Assembly: GCF_015352445.1 (NCBI RefSeq)
Contig: NZ_JADKPO010000023.1
Coordinates: forward strand, 1 to 64,000
Source of the DNA: Nocardioides agariphilus
GTDB lineage: Bacteria; Actinomycetota; Actinomycetes; Propionibacteriales; Nocardioidaceae
Length of the DNA: 64,000 nucleotides
Reading direction: 5' to 3'
Below are positions 1 through 7,838 of the stretch, piece after piece. The first letter of the stretch is position 1; every line of letters starts with the position of its first letter. The notes beneath the pieces were generated by a model. It worked only from the letters and a program-made list of their open reading frames with translations. It was not told the DNA's origin and made no database searches. A program made the translations under genes and the position numbers.

Positions 1-21
1 AGTGTCCAGCACTTCTTCCAT
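1..21 (-). CDS. 5' end of a gene running off the window edge
   Basis: On the minus strand an ATG at 21-19 opens a frame reading MEEVLDT up to the window edge. A strong Shine-Dalgarno sequence (GGAGGAA) lies 5-6 nt upstream, at about 27-33, and that is the main support. Only seven codons are visible, so no product can be named. The stretch between this start and the response regulator gene (22-266) shows no convincing reading frame and probably holds this gene's promoter. Confidence 0.4.
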
Positions 22-266
22 GGCACTTCCTCCACTTCGAACCGCTCCTGCGATTCAGGTTGGAGGTCACGCCCTTACACAGACGGTCTGACACGCCCCC
101 CGGCCTGGGCAACTTCCCCCCGCCGCCTGGATCGCCTCAGGGATCGCCATGCTCGGCGTTACCGCCACCTTGCTGCGGATGCCAAACGACGAGGTTCGAC
201 CTCCCGCCACGCGAACCGTCGCCGATCCCGGGCAGATGACCGGGTGACGAGAGCCTCGGTCCGCGC

Positions 267-917
267 TCAGCCCTCCCTCGGGCCGCCCATGCCGGCCTCT
301 CGGGCCTTGACGATGGCGGCGGAGCGGTCGGAGACCTGGAGCTTGGTGAAGACGTTGGAGACGTGGTTGCGCACGGTCTTGAGGCTGATCATCAGCTCGT
401 GCGCGATGGTGGCGTTGCCCTTGCCCGCGGCGACCAACTCCAACACCTCGCGCTCACGGTCGGTCAGCGACGGAAACGCCCCAGCGGTCGAGCCCGCTCC
501 GCTCGCGAAGTGCGCGATGACGCGGCGGGCGATCTCGGGACCAAAGATCGCCTCGCTTGCGGCGGCGGCCTGGATCGCGCGAACGATCTCCTCCTGCTCG
601 GCTCCCTTGAGCAGATAGCCGCATGCCCCGGCCCGCATCGCAGCGAACACCGAATCGTCGTCCTCGAACATCGTCAGGACGACGACCGCGGGGCCGGGCG
701 CGTCGCGACGGATCCGCCGAGTCGCCTCGATGCCGTCGAGGTCGGGCATCCGGAGGTCCATCAGGATCACGTCGGGTGCCAGCGACGCGGCGAGCTCGAC
801 GGCACGCGCACCGGTCTCGGCCTGGCCGACGATCTCGATGTCGGCGGTGTCGGCGAGCATCAGCTCCAGCCCACGGCGAAACGCGGGGTGGTCGTCGGCG
901 ATGAGCAGCCGGGTCAC
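267..917 (-). CDS. NarL/FixJ-family response regulator
   Basis: This 216-residue protein has a receiver domain (about 1-120) followed by a LuxR-type HTH (about 148-210). The acidic pair follows the N-terminal strand (IADDH), the phosphoacceptor is D54 in MDLRMPD, and the switch lysine lies in YLLKG near residue 104. The HTH contains LTDREREVLELVAAGKGN and KTVRNHVSNVFTKL. The start is a GTG overlapping the stop of the upstream kinase gene (GTGA), so the two are translationally coupled and presumably form one two-component system. The signal and target genes are not known. The divergently placed membrane protein at 2899 is a candidate target by position only. Confidence 0.93.
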   Translation of the reverse strand: MTRLLIADDHPAFRRGLELMLADTADIEIVGQAETGARAVELAASLAPDVILMDLRMPDLDGIEATRRIRRDAPGPAVVVLTMFEDDDSVFAAMRAGACGYLLKGAEQEEIVRAIQAAAASEAIFGPEIARRVIAHFASGAGSTAGAFPSLTDREREVLELVAAGKGNATIAHELMISLKTVRNHVSNVFTKLQVSDRSAAIVKAREAGMGGPREG

Positions 918-2743
918 GAGGTGGCCTCCGCCGGATGATCCATGCCGAGCGGGAGTACGGCGCGCACGAGCAGTCCTCCCTCGGGTCGGCTGGTGACGGT
1001 GCAGCTTCCGCCCAGTTCGGCGGCACGTTCGCGCATCGAGGTCCAGCCCACTCCCCGTGTTGTACCGCCGTCGGTGCCGTGGCCATTGTCGGCAACGGTG
1101 AGCTCGAAGGCGCCGTCGAGCGCGACCGCGACGCGGCAGCGGGTGGCGCCGGAGTGCCGCACGATGTTGGTCAGCGCCTCCGAGGCGATCCGGTACGCCG
1201 CCACCTCGACGGCCGCGGGCAGCGTCGGCAGCGTCTCAGGGCCGGACACTTCGATCGCCACCTCACCGCTCAACCCGACGGCGCGCTGCCTGATCGCGCC
1301 AACGAGGCCGACCTCGTCGATCGCCGGAGGACGCAGGTCGTCGACGAGCCGTCGTACCTCCCCAATCGCTGACCGCACTTCGTCCCGGGTCTCCGCAAGC
1401 AGGGCGTTCCGCTGGTCGGCGTCGGAGCGGGCCTGGGCGGCGTTGAGCTTGAGCACGATCGCCGCGAGCGAAGGCCCGACGCCGTCGTGCAGATCGCGGC
1501 GAAGCCGTCTCCGCTCCTCCTCGCGGGCTGCCACGATGCTGCTGCGCGACTCGCGCAGCTCCTTGGTGAGCCGCTCGGCGCGGACGAGTACTGCGGCATG
1601 ACGAGCAAGGTCGTCGAGTAGCGATCTATCCGCGGCGCTGAGGGTCCGCCCCGCAGGAAGGTCGACTGCCAGGTCGCCGAGCCGCTCGCCGCGGTGGAGG
1701 AGCGGCACACCGGAGCCGACGGGACCGATTCGAGCCCGGTTCGCCCGTAGCGCCTCCGCGACCGCGGCCGTCACGGCGTCGATGAGGCCTTCGGGGTCGG
1801 CTGCGTCGGCGCGGTCGGCCAGAAGCCGGATCGCTTCGCGCGGCTCGGAACGCAGCCCGTACACCCAGCGCTCGATCCGACGCCGAAGGAACGAGTAGGC
1901 CGGGTGCACGGCGACCGCCACGACGCCGACCGCGAGCAGCCCGCCCACGGTGCCGTTGCCGAAGACGCGGTCGGTCGCCAGGAGCAGCAGCGCGTAGGTA
2001 CTGACGACTGCCACGACCAGGAGCAGGTAGGTCAGCGTCCGGCTCAGCACGAGCTCGATGTCAAAGAGGCGATGCCGCAGGATCGCGATGCCGATCGTCG
2101 CCGGGAGCGCGACCGCGGACAGCGCCAGCGCCGCGTCGAAGACAGGCTCGCCGTGCTCGCTCCACGCAAAGTGGACCGCCCAACCGGTGAGGAGCGTGAT
2201 CGGGACTGTCAGCGCCCCCCACACCAACCAGAGCAGCTGCAGCCGCTCCTCGCCGGCCGAGCGCCGCAACCGCGTGCGCACCGCGAAGAAGCTGCCGAAG
2301 ATCAGCAGCGCAGTCAGCGCGAGGCCGGTCACGCCGAGCACGCCTGACACTGGCTCAGGCAGCCAGCGCAGCGGCGGGTCCGCGCCGTGGTGGGCGTCGC
2401 GGAAGCTCTCCGCGTCACCGGCCGCCCCGATGAGGAACAGCACCACGCCCATCAGGCCGGTCTGCATCCAGCGACGCCAGAACCGCGACGCCGCACGTCC
2501 GTCGGGGAGCAGATAGGCGATCAGCACCAGCCACAGGAACAGGAACACCCAGGACCCGGCGCCGAGCTGGTCGACCACGGCCCCAGGACCGTCAGCGCTC
2601 TCTTCGCCGAGGGCCAGCAACGCACCGAAGCAAACCCCGTGGGCCACCAGCAGCCAGCCGATCCGCCGCTGACGCGCGCGCAACACCAGCAGGCCGACGC
2701 CGACCGGCACCGCGGCAGCTCCCAGCGCCAGCATGGGGTTCAT
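914..2743 (-). CDS. Membrane sensor histidine kinase (HisKA_3 type)
   Basis: About 609 residues from the ATG at 2743; the frame stays open further upstream but that part has no membrane or domain character. The N-terminal 290 residues contain roughly eight hydrophobic segments. A GAF-like region follows (about 310-390), then the HisKA_3 dimerisation helix RRLRRDLHDGVGPSLA with the phosphorylated His near residue 419, and a C-terminal HATPase with DNGHG and GVGWTSMRERA. This is the NarL-partner type of kinase and its stop overlaps the response regulator start. Just upstream of the ATG, CACACT lies 6 nt away with no clear Shine-Dalgarno sequence, so initiation may be leaderless. Confidence 0.9.
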   Translation of the reverse strand: MNPMLALGAAAVPVGVGLLVLRARQRRIGWLLVAHGVCFGALLALGEESADGPGAVVDQLGAGSWVFLFLWLVLIAYLLPDGRAASRFWRRWMQTGLMGVVLFLIGAAGDAESFRDAHHGADPPLRWLPEPVSGVLGVTGLALTALLIFGSFFAVRTRLRRSAGEERLQLLWLVWGALTVPITLLTGWAVHFAWSEHGEPVFDAALALSAVALPATIGIAILRHRLFDIELVLSRTLTYLLLVVAVVSTYALLLLATDRVFGNGTVGGLLAVGVVAVAVHPAYSFLRRRIERWVYGLRSEPREAIRLLADRADAADPEGLIDAVTAAVAEALRANRARIGPVGSGVPLLHRGERLGDLAVDLPAGRTLSAADRSLLDDLARHAAVLVRAERLTKELRESRSSIVAAREEERRRLRRDLHDGVGPSLAAIVLKLNAAQARSDADQRNALLAETRDEVRSAIGEVRRLVDDLRPPAIDEVGLVGAIRQRAVGLSGEVAIEVSGPETLPTLPAAVEVAAYRIASEALTNIVRHSGATRCRVAVALDGAFELTVADNGHGTDGGTTRGVGWTSMRERAAELGGSCTVTSRPEGGLLVRAVLPLGMDHPAEATS

Positions 2744-2898
2744 CCCGCCAGTGTGGACGCCGTGACCTGGCCGGGCCAGGTTCCCGGGAACAGTTCCCGG
2801 GCCGCCTGGGACATTCGGATCGTGTGCCTGGGCGAGTGGGTCGCGCACCGTAAGGGTCTCGGCGAAGGCCGCCGGGGCCTGATCGGAAGGAGCGGGAC

Positions 2899-3564
2899 AT
2901 GCCGCTCAGCAAGTTCGAGAGACTTCTGCCCTGGACCGGCGCGGTCGCCGGTCTGGCGTGGATCGGCCAGAGCTTCCTCTTCCACGAGGACACCGAGGAC
3001 TTCCCGGGCAAGGCGACCACAGCTGTGATCCACGACCACCTGGCCCTGAACTACGGCGGCGTCGCCTGCCTGGTCGTCATGGGCATCTCACTGGTGTTCT
3101 TCGCGACGGCACTGCGCGGTCATATGCGTTCTGGCGAGGCGCGCGAGGCGACCTACTCCGACATCGCCTACGGCGGACTGCTCTTGGTCGCCGCGGGCCT
3201 CTCCCAGATGGTGATGTGGAACTGGGGCCTCATCAACGGAGCCGCCGACGCCAAGGACGACGCAGCACTGCACACCCTCAGTTTCGTGGGGTACTTCGGC
3301 TTCGCCGGCATGGGCATCGGGATCGCGACCACCTTCCTGGCCACCGGACTGGCAGGAATCGCCCACGCTGTGGTGCCGCGCTGGTTCGCGATCCTTACCC
3401 TCGTGCTGGGTGTCCTCAGCGCTCTGGGCACAGCCGGTATCCCACCCGGCGGGCTGGTCAACTACCTCCTGCTGCCGTTCTGGCTTATCGGCGCGGCGAT
3501 CATCGTGGGCAGGCGCCAGACGGCCGCGGCGGCGCCCGCAAACCTGACCATGGCCACGCCTTGA
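2899..3564 (+). CDS. Six-helix membrane protein of unknown function
   Basis: A 221-residue protein with about six predicted membrane segments, near residues 10-30, 50-70, 90-110, 128-150, 155-175 and 180-200. The start is well supported by GGAAGGAG 7 nt upstream of the ATG. I recognise no catalytic motif; it resembles small uncharacterised actinobacterial membrane proteins of the DUF4386 kind, which is a loose comparison. It is divergent from the two-component operon with about 155 bp between the starts, so regulation by that system is plausible but unproven. Confidence 0.8.
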   Translation: MPLSKFERLLPWTGAVAGLAWIGQSFLFHEDTEDFPGKATTAVIHDHLALNYGGVACLVVMGISLVFFATALRGHMRSGEAREATYSDIAYGGLLLVAAGLSQMVMWNWGLINGAADAKDDAALHTLSFVGYFGFAGMGIGIATTFLATGLAGIAHAVVPRWFAILTLVLGVLSALGTAGIPPGGLVNYLLLPFWLIGAAIIVGRRQTAAAAPANLTMATP

Positions 3565-3594
3565 TGGTTCAAGCTTGCGCGCCGTTCTCACGAA

Positions 3595-3633
3595 GAGGTC
3601 CGTCTCGTTCCCAGTCGGAAACGAGACGGCCTC
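3595..3633. terminator. Imperfect hairpin after the membrane protein gene
   Basis: Starting 30 nt past the stop at 3564, two arms of about 16 nt pair around a short loop. The core is a perfect 9-bp stem (CGTCTCGTT at 3601-3609 with AACGAGACG at 3620-3628), extended by GAGG/CCTC pairing with one bulge. No U-tract follows, which is common for actinobacterial terminators. A second dyad lies right behind it. Confidence 0.5.
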
Positions 3634-3634
3634 A

Positions 3635-3656
3635 CCGGTAGGGGATCCCCTACCGG
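3635..3656. repeat. Perfect 22-bp palindrome
   Basis: The 22 bases equal their own reverse complement: the arm CCGGTAGGGGA meets its mirror at the centre of a GGATCC site. It could be a second terminator stem, a protein-binding dyad, or the end of a small mobile element. Nothing in the sequence decides between these. Confidence 0.6.
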
Positions 3657-4008
3657 GACGGCCAAGCGCCCAGGTCGACGTAGCGCGAGCTGTGGAACAA
3701 CCCGTGGGCATTTTCAATCTTCGCTGCATCTCGACATTCGTCGTTTCCGACCGAGGTCGGATGCCGGCAGCAGTAATGGATCAGTACCTCGAGGCCCGCG
3801 GCCGCCGCGAAGTCTGACGTTGCTGTCATTTGCGCCTGTCGGCGCTCGCGTGCACGAGGGCTCGGATTGGGCTCGGTTTGATTCGCAAACGTGCGCAACG
3901 GCGTACCGACGACTTCAGGCGAGAAGATCAGCATCTCCGCAGGTCAAAAGGCGACTTCGGGACGATGATCGCAGTCGGCCGCAAGGGATCGCGGCCACGC
4001 TCAGGCGC

Positions 4009-4065
4009 TTTGACGTGTTCCCGATGACCCACCACGTCGAATGCGTCGCGCTGCTGGAGAAGGCG
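4009..4065 (+). pseudogene. Possible C-terminal remnant of an RlmD/RumA-type RNA methyltransferase
   Basis: In one plus-strand frame, 19 codons read FDVFPMTHHVECVALLEKA. From memory this resembles the extreme C-terminus of TrmA/RlmD-family uracil-C5 RNA methyltransferases, where an FP-x-T-x-H-V-E motif closes the fold. The frame upstream does not continue with the family's catalytic Cys or SAM motifs, and no start codon context is visible, so this would be a fragment only. A chance match is possible because the segment is short. Confidence 0.3.
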
Positions 4066-4081
4066 AGGTCGCCTGGGGGAC

Positions 4082-5137
4082 TCACGACGGGGGCGGCGAC
4101 CTGACGAACACGGTGCGAGATACGTGGACAACCATGGCACCGAAGACCAGCACCCCCACGGCGAAGGCGAACCACAGCTCTACGCCGGCGATCCGACCCA
4201 CCAGTGGGAGTTGGTCCGCCTGGCCGAGGTAGATGCCGGCCACCGCGTACATGCCCAACGGGAAGACGATGCTCCACAGGGTCGCCTCGTAGCGCAGTGG
4301 GACGCGGCGGCTCACGTGTCGCCACCAGCCCGCCGCCACAAGCACCGGGAACAGCCAGGTGGCGAACGCCCAGAAGACCACGGCCAGCCCGGCGATCAGA
4401 CCGCGCGTCGCTTCGACCATCGGCGCATCGGCCATCTCCACGATACGAGCGCCGGCCAGTACCGTGATCGCCAGACCGCCCATGGCCACCCAGTAGGGCG
4501 GGGTCAGCTCCTCGGGGCCGAAGTCGTACAGGACCAGGCGCAACGAGACGAGCATTCCAGTAGCCGCGTAGAGGAACACCCCCACCGACCAGGAGACCAC
4601 GGCCAGCAACGCGAGGGCGCTGCGACCGGTCTCGACAACTGGCTCGATCGAAGCGGCTGCGATCGTCACCGACTGGCTGGCCACCGCCCAGATGAACCAG
4701 GTGCCATTGGCCGTCGCCAGAACAGGTCGTTGCTGGTTCCCGAGGACGGCTGTCCACGGCACGACGTAACCCAGCACCAGCCAGGCACCCCCGGCGAGCG
4801 CCAGGAGCGTGGCCGTCGCGCTGTGGTAGCCCTCCATGCCGAGGCGGACGCCCAGCACGTTGGTTCCGGCCACGAAGGTGAAGAAGCCGAAGGCGCGGCG
4901 GGGGTCGAGAAAGTCCTCGTTGAATGCGCCCCGGTAGGCCACGAACCGCCAGACGGTCAGACCGAGCAGCACCACGAACGCCGTACCGCAGACCAGCAGC
5001 AGGAGCAGGGACAGGATGTCGTGGCCCTTCAACGCCATCCCGATCGAGAGAATCCCGCTAGCCATCACCAGCGCGAAATACCCCGGCGTGAGCCCTTCGA
5101 CTGAAGCCCGCGCCCGCTCGATGAGGGGTTCCGACAC
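4082..5137 (-). CDS. TehA/SLAC1-family membrane channel or transporter
   Basis: About 351 residues with around ten membrane helices. After a short soluble N-terminus it opens with LTPGYFALVMASGILSIG, the typical first helix of the voltage-dependent anion channel / tellurite resistance / C4-dicarboxylate family (TehA, SLAC1, Mae1). Family members carry small anions such as nitrate, chloride, sulfite or malate. The frame can start at GTG 5176, but GTG 5137 is preferred: TACCCT at 5149-5144 lies exactly 6 nt upstream, matching the leaderless pattern seen elsewhere here. Its position beside a nitrite reductase cluster suggests nitrite or nitrate passage; that is inference. Confidence 0.85.
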   Translation of the reverse strand: MSEPLIERARASVEGLTPGYFALVMASGILSIGMALKGHDILSLLLLLVCGTAFVVLLGLTVWRFVAYRGAFNEDFLDPRRAFGFFTFVAGTNVLGVRLGMEGYHSATATLLALAGGAWLVLGYVVPWTAVLGNQQRPVLATANGTWFIWAVASQSVTIAAASIEPVVETGRSALALLAVVSWSVGVFLYAATGMLVSLRLVLYDFGPEELTPPYWVAMGGLAITVLAGARIVEMADAPMVEATRGLIAGLAVVFWAFATWLFPVLVAAGWWRHVSRRVPLRYEATLWSIVFPLGMYAVAGIYLGQADQLPLVGRIAGVELWFAFAVGVLVFGAMVVHVSRTVFVRSPPPS

Positions 5138-5143
5138 GCCGGA

Positions 5144-5149
5144 AGGGTA
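5144..5149 (-). promoter_or_regulatory. -10-like hexamer for the TehA-like gene
   Basis: On the minus strand TACCCT is followed by six bases and the GTG start at 5137. There is no Shine-Dalgarno sequence between them, which fits a leaderless mRNA. No convincing -35 element was found. Confidence 0.4.
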
Positions 5150-5233
5150 GCGACGCACGGCGGCTTGTGCTGTCACGACCGCTTCATGCCGGAGCCCGAC
5201 GACGAGGAAACGAGTTCTCGGTCAGCCGGTGGA

Positions 5234-6037
5234 CTACGAGACCGCGATGAACTGCACGCGGAAGTCGACCGGGCCACGCTCGAGGTAGGTGATGTCGAAT
5301 CGACCGGGCGAGCGCTGCTGTACCTGGTTGAGCAATGGAACCGGGTCATGGTCGGCGACGATCTCCAGGCCCGCGCCCGGAGCCACCCCGTCGAGGGCGC
5401 CGAAGATCGTGGCGTGCCGGATGGCGTGTGGGATCACACGGACGTCCAGCTCGGGGTTTCCGGGCGGGTCCACGGTGCCGCAGTCGCAGCTCGAGGCGCC
5501 GTGGCCGGTCGCCGACTCGGCGGGGTCTGCATGACCGTGTCCCTCGTGTCCGCCACCGAGCACCTCGTGCATGCCCTCGAGCAACCGGGCGATCGAGTGG
5601 TTCGGCGACGCGGCGAGCAGCGGCAGCACCTGGTCGTTCTCCTTGTCCAGGTGCACAGCGAAGAGTGCCTGGAGGGCGCGCCCGGCGGCGGCCGCCGCTA
5701 CGTGTGTGTCGGCCTTCTCGACCTCGTCGACCATCGCGACGATGGCGACGTGCTCGGCGAGCATCGCATCGACCAGGAGCCGCCCCTCGGTCAGCTCACG
5801 GGCTGCTGGGTAGAGGGTCTTCTCCTCGGCCAGTGCGTGCGGCACGAGCGACTCCCGTGCCCAGGCGACGAGGCGGCGACGGGCGCTGATGGCTGCATCA
5901 CCGTCGGCGGCGTTGGCGAGGTTGGCGAGGTTGGCGACGAGCAGGGTCAGCTCGCCGGACATCTGGGCGTGGTGGTTCTCGACGGCATCGATGGCCTCGG
6001 CGTCGGCCGGGTCGGAAGCGATGGTGAGGGTGGTCAT
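5234..6037 (-). CDS. Hemerythrin HHE-domain protein with C-terminal DUF2249
   Basis: A 267-residue cytoplasmic protein. The hemerythrin-like four-helix part (about 15-145) carries candidate di-iron ligands H22/H23, H67 and E71 (VPHALAEEK), H96 (AEHVAI), H129 and E133 (HLDKEND). A histidine/glycine/cysteine-rich linker follows (GGGHEGHGH, CDCG). DUF2249 occupies about 195-265. Hemerythrin-like proteins bind O2 or NO or protect and repair iron centres, and DUF2249 proteins are often found with denitrification genes. The start is supported by AGAGGA upstream. It is divergent from the three-Cys regulator gene at 6088, so the two probably share a control region. Confidence 0.9.
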   Translation of the reverse strand: MTTLTIASDPADAEAIDAVENHHAQMSGELTLLVANLANLANAADGDAAISARRRLVAWARESLVPHALAEEKTLYPAARELTEGRLLVDAMLAEHVAIVAMVDEVEKADTHVAAAAAGRALQALFAVHLDKENDQVLPLLAASPNHSIARLLEGMHEVLGGGHEGHGHADPAESATGHGASSCDCGTVDPPGNPELDVRVIPHAIRHATIFGALDGVAPGAGLEIVADHDPVPLLNQVQQRSPGRFDITYLERGPVDFRVQFIAVS

Positions 6038-6061
6038 GTCGGGTGTCCTCTCGAGGATCGG

Positions 6062-6087
6062 GTGGTGAATAATATACAGTTAATCCC
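6062..6087 (+). promoter_or_regulatory. AT-rich divergent promoter of the nitrite cluster
   Basis: A markedly AT-rich island in otherwise GC-rich DNA between two divergent starts (6037 minus, 6088 plus). TACAGT at 6075-6080 lies 7 nt before the GTG at 6088, suggesting a leaderless transcript. The same hexamer precedes the dxs start. The island is the obvious place for autoregulation by the adjacent HTH protein. I could not define a clean operator dyad. Confidence 0.5.
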
Positions 6088-6732
6088 GTGGAAAATAATG
6101 TGGGCCCCCCCACAGGCGTCAGCCGGGCGCCCACCGGCGCCCAGGGCCGCGTCCTGGCCGTGCTCGCGCAACGCGACTCGCCCACGACGCTGGCCGAGCT
6201 GGTCGAGATCACCGGTCTGCACGAGAACACCCTGCGCGGCCACCTCGACGCCCTCCACCAGGCCGGTCATGTCTCGCGTTTGCGCGCCACGCCGAGCGGA
6301 CGCGGTCGCCCCGCCTGGTCCTACGTCGCCCGCGAGGCGCCCTACGCCGCCTTGGCCCTCGCCCTGTCCCGCGGCCTCGAGAACAATCCCGGTGCCACCG
6401 CCCGTGAGGCCGGCGCGTCCGGGGGTCGAGCCTGGGGGGAGCAGCTGCGCGAGCTGTTCGACGAGGATGGTCGATCGCCGGACGAACGACTCATGCTCGC
6501 CCTCGAGCACGTGGGTTTCGGCCCCGAGATCTCAGCCGACCGAACGTCGGTCAGGCTGACCCGGTGTCCCTTCATCGACACCGCCCGTACCCATCCCGAG
6601 GCCGTCTGCAGTGTGCACCTCGGGCTCATCACAGGGGTGTTGGGTAGGCCCCTCGACCGAGCCGCGTTGCAGCCCTTCGCCGAGCCGGGTGCGTGCCTGG
6701 TGACGCTCGCGGTGCCGGGGACGCAGGCATGA
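6088..6732 (+). CDS. Winged-helix regulator with a putative three-Cys metal/FeS site
   Basis: A 214-residue protein with an ArsR/MarR-like winged helix (about 18-80, including TLAELVEITGLHENTLRGHL and a GRGRPAW wing). The C-terminal part carries C160 (TRCPFIDTA), C174 with H177 (EAVCSVH) and C203 (EPGACLV). This Cys arrangement is like SufR-type iron-sulfur regulators, so it may bind an Fe-S cluster or metal and sense NO or oxygen; that is inference. Its GTG start lacks a Shine-Dalgarno sequence and has TACAGT 7 nt upstream. The stop overlaps the next start (ATGA), placing it first in an operon with the membrane protein and NirK fusion. Confidence 0.85.
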   Translation: MENNVGPPTGVSRAPTGAQGRVLAVLAQRDSPTTLAELVEITGLHENTLRGHLDALHQAGHVSRLRATPSGRGRPAWSYVAREAPYAALALALSRGLENNPGATAREAGASGGRAWGEQLRELFDEDGRSPDERLMLALEHVGFGPEISADRTSVRLTRCPFIDTARTHPEAVCSVHLGLITGVLGRPLDRAALQPFAEPGACLVTLAVPGTQA

Positions 6733-7838
6733 CAGCGCGTCGCCCTGCGGCGCGAACGCTGTTGGCGCTCCCTGCCGGACTTGCGCTGCTGGTCGGGATC
6801 GACGCCGGCCTCGGTCTCCTGGACGCCTGGCCACCGGTGAACTCCGGTCGCCTCGGCGAGGTCCACGGGATCCTCATGGTGCTCGGCTTCGTCGGCACCC
6901 TGGTCGCCCTGGAGCGAGCGGTCGCGCTCGGTCGTCCGATCGGCTACGCGGCCCCGGCCCTGCTGGGGCTCGGGGCACTGCTGCTCGTCCCCGAACCCAC
7001 CGGCGAGATCGGCGCCTCCCTGATCACCGCCGGAGCGCTCGCGCTGTGCCTGCTCTACGTCCCGCTGTGGCGGCGCAACCGTGATGACGCGGTCCTGGTG
7101 TCCGCCCTCGGCGCGGTCTGTGCCCTGGGCGGCGCACTGTTGTGGCGCGGAGGTGCGGACACCTCCCAGACCATCGCGTGGCTGGCCGGCTTCGTGATCC
7201 TGACCATTGGTGGCGAACGCCTCGAACTTGCTCGACTGGCCATGCCATCGACCGCCGGACGCGACCTGGTCCTGCTGGGCAGCGGCCTGGCGAGCGGCAT
7301 CGTCGCGGCCACGCTGTGGCCGGCCGTGGGAACGCCACTGCTGGGCGCCGCACTCCTCGCGCTGACCTCGTGGCTCGTGCGTCACGACGTGGCCCGCCGC
7401 ACGATCAACGGTTCGGGCCTGCCCCGGTTCGCCGCCAGCTGCATGCTGTCGGGCCAGGCCTGGCTGGTCGTCGCCGGCGTCATCTGGCTGCTGGCCGGCG
7501 CGACTGTGGAGGGAGCGACGTACGACGCCGTGGTGCACGCGGTCTTCCTCGGCTTCACGATCTCGATGATCATGGCCCACGCCCCCTCGATCCTGCCGGC
7601 CGTGACGCGGGTGCCGCTGCCCTACCGTCCGGCGATGTACGCCCCGTGGTTGCTGCTCCAGCTCTCGCTCGTCGTGCGGCTGTGGGGCGGGGACGCCCTG
7701 GGCAGCGAGCTGGCTCGTCGCATCGGCGGCGCCGGCAACGCGATCGCCCTGCTGCTCTTCCTCGCCGTCGCGATCGGCAGCGCGGTGCGTGGGGTGCCCG
7801 CGAAGCCGAGGACCACGACCGAGGGGGTGCGCTCGTGA
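6729..7838 (+). CDS. Polytopic membrane protein of the nitrite cluster (NnrS-like)
   Basis: About 369 residues from the ATG at 6729, which overlaps the regulator stop. Around ten to twelve membrane helices are visible. EVHGILMVLGFVGTLVALER and VHAVFLGFTISMIMAHAP contain helix-borne histidines in a style resembling NnrS, a heme-copper membrane protein tied to nitric oxide stress. It is coupled on both sides (ATGA at 6729, GTGA at 7835), so it is probably made together with the NirK fusion. NnrS similarity is by general pattern, not a full motif match; a maturation or heme-carrying partner of the fusion is an alternative. Confidence 0.75.
   Translation: MTARRPAARTLLALPAGLALLVGIDAGLGLLDAWPPVNSGRLGEVHGILMVLGFVGTLVALERAVALGRPIGYAAPALLGLGALLLVPEPTGEIGASLITAGALALCLLYVPLWRRNRDDAVLVSALGAVCALGGALLWRGGADTSQTIAWLAGFVILTIGGERLELARLAMPSTAGRDLVLLGSGLASGIVAATLWPAVGTPLLGAALLALTSWLVRHDVARRTINGSGLPRFAASCMLSGQAWLVVAGVIWLLAGATVEGATYDAVVHAVFLGFTISMIMAHAPSILPAVTRVPLPYRPAMYAPWLLLQLSLVVRLWGGDALGSELARRIGGAGNAIALLLFLAVAIGSAVRGVPAKPRTTTEGVRS

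Larger units (their letters stand above)
3565..4081. other. Gene-poor gap with hairpins and probable remnants
   Basis: About 500 bp without a convincing intact gene. It holds the hairpin and the palindrome listed separately, then DNA of visibly lower GC (about 3690-3790) in which no frame has normal high-GC third-position bias. A short recognisable coding fragment lies near its right end (4009-4065). The mixed composition suggests decayed or transferred DNA. I found no transposase fragment or direct-repeat pair to explain it. Confidence 0.5.

Noticed and set aside
3650-4140. Short frames in the gap before the TehA-like gene
   Set aside because: No Shine-Dalgarno sequence, poor third-position bias and mutually overlapping frames; only the 4009-4065 segment shows any resemblance to a known protein.
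7142-7834. Long upstream extension of the nirK frame
   Set aside because: It overlaps the NnrS-like gene in another frame; the GTG at 7835 overlapping the previous stop is the natural start.
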